Assembly: GCA_004369085.1 (NCBI GenBank) | Contig: ML210152.1 | Location: 62,001-126,000, forward strand | Length of the DNA: 64,000 nucleotides | Direction: 5' to 3' | Source of the DNA: Coprinopsis marcescibilis | Lineage: Eukaryota > Basidiomycota > Agaricomycetes > Agaricales > Psathyrellaceae | In this document: piece by piece, positions 56,898 to 64,000 of the stretch | Layout: each line of letters starts with the position of its first letter | How positions within the stretch are numbered: the stretch's first letter is position 1 | Translations under genes and position numbers: made by a program | Notes under the pieces: model-generated | Seen by the model: the letters and a program-made list of their open reading frames with translations, nothing else | What the model was told of the DNA's origin: nothing | Database searches by the model: none

Positions 56898-59346
56898 ATG
56901 CTCTCTCTCATTATCCTCTACCTGTTTCTCAGTCCGGGAGGCCATGCCACACCACTCCTTCTCCGCAGCCTGCAGAGTGACGACGTCGGCGAGGTCGGTC
57001 AGCCCACGGCCTTCGATTTGACATCAAACCAGTCGCAGATATCAAGGACCACCCTATCACAAACTCTGTGGGGATGTCTGTTCACAGTCGTCTCCGTTGC
57101 TTGGATAACTATACGTCCGAACGTACCATCGCCTCGCGAAGGGCGTTGGAAGCGGCTGCGGCGGAGACTGAAGCTGCTGTTTCTCGCCCTGTTGGTGCCA
57201 GAAATGATGCTTTATTGGGCTGTTAGACAATGGGTTGGGGCAAACAAATTAAAGGAAAGGTTCAAGGGTGAGTCTGGAGATCATTTACGTTACTTTATAT
57301 ACTGATTTTCTCGGCCACGATCTCGTAGAGAAGAAATGGACCCTTAAGGATGCCCACTTCTTGCAAATGGGTGGCTTCACCCTTGCTTCGCGTCGTCCCA
57401 CGAGAGCCGACCGCTTCTTCGTGGTCACTCCTCCTCTCCTTTCACAACTCTACGGCCTCAGCCAGAACACAGAGTCGACATTCACAGACTCCATTGAAAT
57501 CGAACCAATCGTTTCTCTAATTCATATCCACCTAGCCTCGCCTTCCTACTCCTACCCCTTGACAGCTGAACCCATACTGTCTGCAATCGCAACTCTTCAA
57601 GTAACCTGGTTCCTAACAGAATGTCTGGCTACGGTAATTCTCCGTGGCCTTACGGAATTACTCCTAGTTCAAATAATCGCCCTCGCATATCTGGCTACCT
57701 ACGCCATGACATGGTCCTTCTGGTGGGACAAGCCTGTTGGCGTGGATAATCCCGTCAAAATCCCAGTCATCCTCAAAGATCGGGAAAAGTCAGAAACACA
57801 GTTGTCACCCATGAAATACACAGAAAAGGAAGCGAAATTGCAGGATAGCGATGAAAAAACTCACCAGAGAGTTGATTCGAAGGAAAAGGGAAAGGCACCT
57901 ATGGTATTTGAACAACTGCGAGCCGAACATGACACCGAATCTCTATCAATGGCCCATCGGAATGTGGACGACCAAGCCTCGATCTCAAGTAACCCATACT
58001 CGGGAATCGATGAGCCGTTAAGCAGCCTAACACTGCCCCTTGCTTCGACATCCTCGAATCCCCTACCTGCACCTGTTACACTTCCTTCTATTATCATCAC
58101 CCCCGCAGATGCGGCCCCAAGTATCGATCTAGAGGACGAACCTTTGTCGTATTTGAAACAACTCCCGTACTCCGACCTGCAAGACAAGGAACCAAGCCAG
58201 CAACTGCCTGTTCGCTACCGGTTATCAATCGAAACACTGCCCGTCACTCCCAACCTACCTCACATCTCCGTAGAAGAAAGTCATCCGGTTCCTGACTACC
58301 AGCCACCTCTACCTGTTCACGGGATTGCACGGATATCCCAAGATATTCAATCGCCTTCCTCAACCGTAAACGACGGAATTACCTTCCGCGACATGATAAA
58401 TCTGAACAATCACCCCCCACCAGCGCATTGGCAACAACGGCCGCCACTTGCCCGACCACAATCTCTCCTCTCAGAGGACGATAGGAACGGAGTCATCGTT
58501 CCTGGACTCTGGGGAGAGATCATGGAGAACAGGCTGATGAGATCGTTCCGTCTGAACTTGTTCTACGACTCATTCGTCAAGTTGGGTGGATACGATCGAG
58601 GGGAGAACTACCTATTGTCGACCGATGATTCGTTTTGGGCGACTGTGAGGCGTAGGCAGAGGCTCGACGAGACGGGAGAGATACTGGATTACCAGAGTGA
58701 CGTCTGGGAGAGTAACTCGAGGGAGTGGGCGAGGGTTCCGACGTTTTATGCATACGTTGAAGAGAAGTTCTATCGGGACGGCAAGGTCAAATGGTTGATG
58801 GGCTTCTTGGTAATCTTGTATGGTGCTATCCATTTGCTAGGCTGGAATTTCAGCCTTGGTGGACTGATGCTTCCTCCTGTGCAAGGTTTAGTAGGCGATG
58901 CAGCGAGCTCGTCGGCATCATCTCAGTATCAATCTCTATCAACGTCAGCGTCAAGGAGTATGCTAGCTTCTTCTAGCGAAGTCTCTTCTACTTCCGCTGC
59001 TTCGACACCGTATCACCTCGCACAGCTCTGGATCTGGAGGGGGTCTGCTCTGTTGATAACGGCAGTTCCACCCGTGGCGGCGTTTGCTACCATCGCGCTA
59101 TCTGGACAGGGGATTAATGATCTGGAGTATGAGAGGGCTGTTTCGTGGGGGATTTTGGAAGCGGCGGTTTGGCCGTTGATGGTACTCTATTTCCCAGCGA
59201 AGGTCGCGCTTGTGGTGTTGGCTGTGCTTCAGATGGTGGAGAGGATGAGATGGGCGATCGACAGTGCAGAGGCGGGGGTGGCGGGTGCTGTGTTTGAAGG
59301 TGTGAACGCTGCTTGGTGGACTAAATTTATTCCGCACTTTGCATGA
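56898..59346 (+). CDS. Large multi-pass membrane protein with signal peptide, Agaricomycete family (paralogue 2)
   Basis: Exons 56898-57267 and 57329-59346 give 795 aa. It has the same plan as the gene at 49489-52170: signal peptide (MLSLIILYLFLSPGGHA), TLWGCLFTVVSVAWITIRPNVPSP, LLFLALLVPEMMLYWAVRQW, then WTLKDAHFLQMGGFTL, LLVQIIALAYLATYAMTWSF with WWDKPVGV, a long polar loop rich in Ser/Pro/Glu, RVPTFYAYVEEKFY, VILYGAIHLLGWNFS and two more C-terminal helices (LLITAVPPVAAFATIAL, VWPLMVLYFPAKVALVVL). The intron is at the same place (after LKERFK/LKERYR) in both genes. They are clear paralogues in opposite orientation about 4.7 kb apart. Function unknown. Confidence 0.83.
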
Positions 59347-60981
59347 TGAATTCGAATTGGATGATTATATCAAATGGTGTGTACGAAGTATGTATAGCTG
59401 TATTAATGTAGAGTAGTCGGTAATGTGTTGTAGTATCTAGTCGGTGTTTTCTTGTGTAAACTATCTATCCCTCGCTTTCGAATGCTATCTAGAATCGTTG
59501 AACGTTGAGCATCAGCGCAGTTTGGAGATTGATAGGGGCATCATCTCATCATCTAATTTGTTGCCGCGTCTTTTCCTAGTTCCCACCTCGGTCGCTGAGA
59601 AATGTAGTCTGCGTTCCAGAAACTTGGATGAACCTTGACAAGAAATACCGATGCCAGCTGCTTAATGCTTCCCAGAACGTTGCAGACAGAAAAGAAACCG
59701 CAAAGCTCTGCCGCAGAACATGGTATGAGGGAACGTGGAGGGACTTCTGCTTGGAAGGGTGACAAGGAAGGCTTATCAGAACCATTCGCACTGAAGCTGC
59801 TGTCTGACCCACGACCAACGTTCAAGCTCATTGGCATGCTTCCGACAGAACAGGAGAAGGAATGCCAGTTCTACTTTTTACGGCTCTTGTTCGCACAACT
59901 TGCTGCAACCGACTCCAAGAAGATCCGATTCAGAGCACGAGGTGACATCAGAAGAATACAACAAGTAGGTAAGCTTGCGAGATAAGATTATTCTTTCGTT
60001 TCTTTTCTTGTACTTTTCTAACGGGGTTTGTGCGAGAGTTTGGCGTTACTTTCAAGCTCCATCCCTTCCTCTTGCTCGTAAGCGGTCTATTCTAGATCGT
60101 TCAACAATAGATCTTGAGGCTGGAGCTGTGCGTGTTCCCTCCAGGGCAGCCTGTTGGTATCCAACTGTGATAATTCATGATGATGGATCGATGGACGAGA
60201 CTGCTGGCAGATCGAGAAAGGTTCTATGTCGAGCTTTAAACGCTTCTCATGCAATACCTCGTTGATTTTAATCACTCCGAACAATATGATTGACCACTTG
60301 TTGCCTTTCCTACAGACCTTTCCGGCCAGCTGAGGCCAGTCCAGCCGTTGCGCATTGCTCGCTTGCCAGCATGCACTCCCCGCACCGTCCGGGATCATTT
60401 ATTGGTGACTTTTTGACGTGGGTTGGACCCGAGCGTTGGAATCGCTAGAAACGTGATCAGAGAGCAGGTATAAAGCGATGGACACGCCGGCAGAGAGAAC
60501 AATAGAGGACCTCCCGCCAGCGCCAACGATTGTGGGGCAGCTATTGTTCTATTTTTGGCGACACGGTCTGTTTGCCCCACGAACTTTTGCCATTGTTCCC
60601 TTTTGCTATTATAACTCTGCAGGTACCCTGTGGGTCGACTTGCTTTTCCCTGTTGCTTCCTTTTCTTATTTCTGTGACGACCTGTGCTTGTTTTAGCACA
60701 AACATTTGATTTCAAACACGTTGCATCGCCTAACCGCGGGTTGCCATTGCTTGTTCTTTATTTGGCCGATTAACCGCCTTCCGCCTCATTTCATTTCGGT
60801 TTCAGCTGGCGGCTGTGATATAATCTTCCCAGTGTGGATTCTCCTCCCATCCTTGGTTCCTCCTTCCTACGACCGGAACTGGTGTTCGTTCGTTTCTGCG
60901 CCTTGCCCTTAACCATTTCACGACGCCACCAACGCCTATTCCGTACACTCGCCTAATTCACGACTACTAGCACCATCCACA
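59347..60981. other. Intergenic, no gene seen
   Basis: 1.6 kb. A 116-codon frame at 59635-59985 (+) has no recognisable motif. The right part is the pyrimidine-rich leader of the gene at 60982. Confidence 0.5.
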
Positions 60982-62682
60982 ATGTCACCCACCACAACGA
61001 GCCCAAAGCTCTACCCAGTTCCACCCCCAACTACCAACACCCTCCCCGCCTCCCAGCGAACCCGCCTTCAAAAGTCGTCTCGCAAGCTCGAGGCCGTTCT
61101 CGGGGCTACACCTTATGTCTTGGAGGTTGACGTCGCGCGCTCCAACGCGTTGTCATTTTTGGACTTTGACGTCACCAACAGCGACCAACAGTCGTACGCA
61201 AGACCCCCCATTACTCCCCGGACAAGAGCTCGCAGACGTCGCGGGCAGGTCTTCGGGCCTTCCTCCTCTTCCTGCTCCGATGAGTCGAGTTCGTGCTCAA
61301 GCTCGGGCTCGGACGATGAGACCGTTGTCGAGGATGATAGAAAGTCGGATGCTGGAAGCTTCATCTTTGTCAACCCAAGCACCCCCTACGGCAGGTATCA
61401 ACCGCATTCTTTGCCCGATGCCGTGTCCCCGACAAGGACCCACTCCAGGAGCAAGTCCGAGGCTGTACCAAAATCCAAATCCAAGTCCAAGACTCTCCCC
61501 GCTCCTCCTCTTACCAGCCGTGTCGCGCCCATCCATGTAGATCTCCCTCTGCCGGGTTCGGGCAAGTCTTCCAAGAAGAGCGGACCCCAGCCTTTGGCTC
61601 AGCCAGTTCTGCTTCGATTGCGTGCACTCCCACCACGACCTACACACCAAAAATCATCCTCTGTTTCTACCCTCAACAGCATTTCCGGTGAACAGCCCAG
61701 GACTCCTCTGTCCGCCGCTTTCAATCCCCAACCCAAAACCGAGGCACAGGAGAAGGAGATCCGACGGAAGAAGCTGGCCAAGCTGGCGAGGACATTGGGC
61801 GAGAACGTTCCCCCTGAGTTGGTCTTTGGTTCCCCGGTCACGGACAATGCTACCAACAAGGGTCGCCGACCCTCCATCTCGCGACCCAAGCGAACTGGAC
61901 CCACCAAACCATCCCTTGCAGCGCATGTCAAGGCTATCTCTGTGTCTGCACCCACAACCGCTTCGATCTCGCCAGCTGATGCCGCCCCAGCCAAGAAGTT
62001 CAAGCGTGCTCATCGCCCACGGAGTTTGAGCGTTCCAGCAGTTGCTTTCCCACCCAAGATCGACGTCGAGGTCGAAGTCGAGCAGGCGGAGGACGATGAA
62101 ATCTCACCGATGGTCTTCACCACCCCAGCCACTCCTATTGTTGACAGATACGAGCCAGTCCACATCTCGCCTGTGCAAACTGAGCCCAAGGCACCCTTGC
62201 CCGCATCCACCTCGTACTATTCCTCCAACGCCAAAGCCACTTCAACCGCCCCGTACACCAGGAGGATCGCCAACTCTCTCGAATCACCGAGGGGTCGGGT
62301 AGCATTTGAAGGGTTGGTAGCGCTGCCTCATGCGTCCCGAAGTGCGAGTGCTCTCGGAAACTACTCGTCGCGATCTACCTCTGCCACTCACCTCGCCCTC
62401 CCCTACTCACCTTCGGGACGCGGAGCTGCTTCCCTGGACATTGAGCGACCTCAGGGTAATCTGCCATTCACTCATGCGCACTCTGCTTCGGTTCACGCCA
62501 ACTATGGACGTAGCCCGATGGATTATGTGTATGGTGGCAAGACTGGTGGAGCCAAATCTGCTTCAGCAGCTGTTGAGAGCGAAGATTTGCATCGTCGAAA
62601 GGAGAGGGAGTGGAGTGGCGAGTGGAATGTTAGCGACATGGGGGATGTTGTGAGACGGTTGAGGGAGTTGAGGGGACGTTAA
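60982..62682 (+). CDS. Disordered Ser/Pro-rich protein, intronless, function unknown
   Basis: A single uninterrupted frame of 566 aa. Most of it is low-complexity (Ser, Pro, Lys, Arg). Islands that look conserved are SRKLEAVLGATPYVLEVD (about 34-51), EKEIRRKKLAKLARTLGENVPPELVFG (about 254-280), RGRVAFEG (about 437-444) and the end WSGEWNVSDMGDVVRRLRELRGR. From memory, similar LARTLGExxPPELVF and WNxxDMxxVVxxLRxL blocks occur in uncharacterised basidiomycete proteins. No catalytic domain or membrane helix is visible. It could be a scaffold or regulatory protein. Being intronless is unusual beside the multi-exon neighbours. Confidence 0.8.
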   Translation: MSPTTTSPKLYPVPPPTTNTLPASQRTRLQKSSRKLEAVLGATPYVLEVDVARSNALSFLDFDVTNSDQQSYARPPITPRTRARRRRGQVFGPSSSSCSDESSSCSSSGSDDETVVEDDRKSDAGSFIFVNPSTPYGRYQPHSLPDAVSPTRTHSRSKSEAVPKSKSKSKTLPAPPLTSRVAPIHVDLPLPGSGKSSKKSGPQPLAQPVLLRLRALPPRPTHQKSSSVSTLNSISGEQPRTPLSAAFNPQPKTEAQEKEIRRKKLAKLARTLGENVPPELVFGSPVTDNATNKGRRPSISRPKRTGPTKPSLAAHVKAISVSAPTTASISPADAAPAKKFKRAHRPRSLSVPAVAFPPKIDVEVEVEQAEDDEISPMVFTTPATPIVDRYEPVHISPVQTEPKAPLPASTSYYSSNAKATSTAPYTRRIANSLESPRGRVAFEGLVALPHASRSASALGNYSSRSTSATHLALPYSPSGRGAASLDIERPQGNLPFTHAHSASVHANYGRSPMDYVYGGKTGGAKSASAAVESEDLHRRKEREWSGEWNVSDMGDVVRRLRELRGR

Positions 62683-63449
62683 ATGTCCGTTAACGAAGTG
62701 TGTGGCTTTTTTATCATCATCATTTCTTTGTTTCTCTCTCTCTATGCGGCGAAAAACACAGAATGCCTTTATGACGACCTTTTTCTTTTGTTGGTGTGAT
62801 TTCCTCTTATCTTTTTCTACGCGATTTATCACGAGTGACGTTCTTTATGACATGCAGAGATACCCCCTTTTCTTCTCTTCTTCACATCTTCATATGCATT
62901 GTACAATCTACTAGCATCCGTTTTGGTCCAGTATCATCATCATGACGACTCTAGGAAACCTTTTCTCCTCCGTCCATCCATTTATTTCTCATCAGCATAC
63001 AATATGTACTAGTATCTTCCTGGGCCCGTTTTGGGATAGATCTACTTTTACTTTACTCTACGATCCTCCCTAATTGATTGAATTATCATACTGTTCAACG
63101 TTCAGGTGTCGTTATCTCTGCTTTATTACTATGATATGTTCCACTATGTTCGCCTATATATTAGAGCTCATTAATTGATGCAAATATGTTTGTCTGTGAA
63201 CTCAAGATGTTGAGATGTTATCAGCGATGAGAGGTAGGGATCTTGGATTGCAAAGATAGTCGAGTCAGAGTTGGATTTGTGTGTCCGGCGGTCACGGAGA
63301 CGCGTCGACCGCCATGTGGTACTAACGCGCCACAGCGAGTCATTGGCTCCGAGTCAGTAGACCATAAAATCGTGCAGGTTGCGACTTTTGAATTTCCTTC
63401 ATCCATTCAAACATTCGCTACTCTATTGAAACGCTGCTGATAATCGAAA
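62683..63449. other. Intergenic, no gene seen
   Basis: AT-rich 3' flank of the previous gene and promoter of the HAM1-like gene. Confidence 0.5.
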
Positions 63450-64000
63450 ATGTCCCCGAACCTCGGTGAGCAGCCAACCCCATCGCCATCATCGATCGTT
63501 TCGACGGGGCTGTTGACTCGGACACGATCACCCTGCGATTCTGAACAGTATTCGTAACTGGAAACGCCAACAAGCTCAAGGAGGTTAAAGCTATACTCTC
63601 GGCTGGCGGACAGCCTATCGAGATTGACTCGCAGGCTTTGGACAGTGCGTTTCACCTTCTTCCACTCGTGACTGTTTTTGCTGATACCGGTACTACCCCT
63701 GCGCGTGCAGTTCCTGAAATCCAGGGCACGACTGAAGAAGTGGCCAAGGATAAATGTCGGCGAGCTGCAGAAGCTGTGAGTTCCAAACTTGCCGGTTTTT
63801 TTTTTGTGCAGCCAGGCTGGGGGCTGCCGATAAAAATATGGCGGTTCGCCAGTCGAGTTGCTAACACGAAGCTTGCCATAGATTGGGGGGCCATGTATCA
63901 CGGAAGACACCGCACTCTCGTTTAGAGCCATGAACGGCCTTCCGGGACCTTACATCAAGCACTTCCTGGGGAGTCTGGGGCATGAGGGCCTCAACCGGAT
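63450..64000 (+). CDS. HAM1: Inosine triphosphate pyrophosphatase (HAM1/ITPA), 5' part, cut by window end
   Basis: Exons 63450-63465 (16 nt), 63549-63644, 63711-63775 and 63882-64000 encode the first 98 residues; the rest lies beyond the window. The enzyme hydrolyses non-canonical ITP, dITP and XTP to the monophosphates and so cleans the nucleotide pool. The substrate-binding motif [12 protein letters not shown] spans intron 1. It is followed by [31 protein letters not shown], then [28 protein letters not shown] with the catalytic Glu in the EDT motif, and LGHEGLN. Length and order match the family up to the edge. The short first exon and the phase agreement at all three introns support the ATG at 63450. 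Confidence 0.93.

Noticed and set aside
1..64000. CRISPR arrays, rRNA genes, transposase or reverse-transcriptase genes, long terminal repeats
   Set aside because: Looked for on both strands by eye; none seen.

Overview
The window is nuclear DNA of a filamentous basidiomycete, most likely an Agaricomycete (mushroom-forming fungus). The signs are protein-coding genes broken by many short GT-AG introns (mostly 46-80 nt, two near 100-150 nt), 13-24 nt micro-exons, and families that are expanded in mushrooms: F-box/LRR-like proteins, P450s, NACHT-ankyrin NLRs, multi-pass membrane proteins and NADAR proteins. A 10-N assembly gap lies at 18128-18137. Exon structures below were assembled by hand from frame continuity, splice consensus and remembered family consensus. 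No searches were run.

Left part (1-31 kb), mostly housekeeping and metabolism. There is a small secreted SnoaL-like protein (-) with a decayed second copy beside it; a long tail-anchored coiled-coil protein (+); a divergent pair formed by an F-box protein (-) and a nucleolar two-RRM protein (+); and a Tpa1/Ofd1 prolyl hydroxylase (+) behind a promoter region crowded with CCAAT boxes. These are followed by a four-helix membrane protein (+), a 526-aa P450 (-), an Atg22-type vacuolar effluxer in 14 exons (+) and an omega-like glutathione transferase (-).

Middle (31-35 kb). A La-related protein with an extended RRM (LARP7/Pof8 type, +) is followed by a second F-box-like gene (+) with an apparent 1-nt deletion.

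Right part (35-60 kb), the unusual region. Two tandem genes (-) encode about 1,100-aa proteins that fuse a multi-pass membrane domain to a C-terminal NADAR domain. A third NADAR gene (54.5-56.1 kb, -) has no membrane domain but starts with a consensus N-myristoylation signal. Two paralogous multi-pass membrane genes (49.5-52.2 kb on -, 56.9-59.3 kb on +) lie around that third NADAR gene. Between the groups are a decayed NACHT-ankyrin NLR (+), a berberine-bridge-type FAD oxidase (-) and two identical, inverted tRNA-Arg(ACG) genes. My reading is that this is a membrane-linked ADP-ribose/NAD-related island of unknown job; the grouping is seen, the function is inference.

Right end (60-64 kb). An intronless gene for a disordered Ser/Pro-rich protein (+) and the first four exons of a HAM1/ITPA nucleoside-triphosphate pyrophosphatase (+) cut by the window end.
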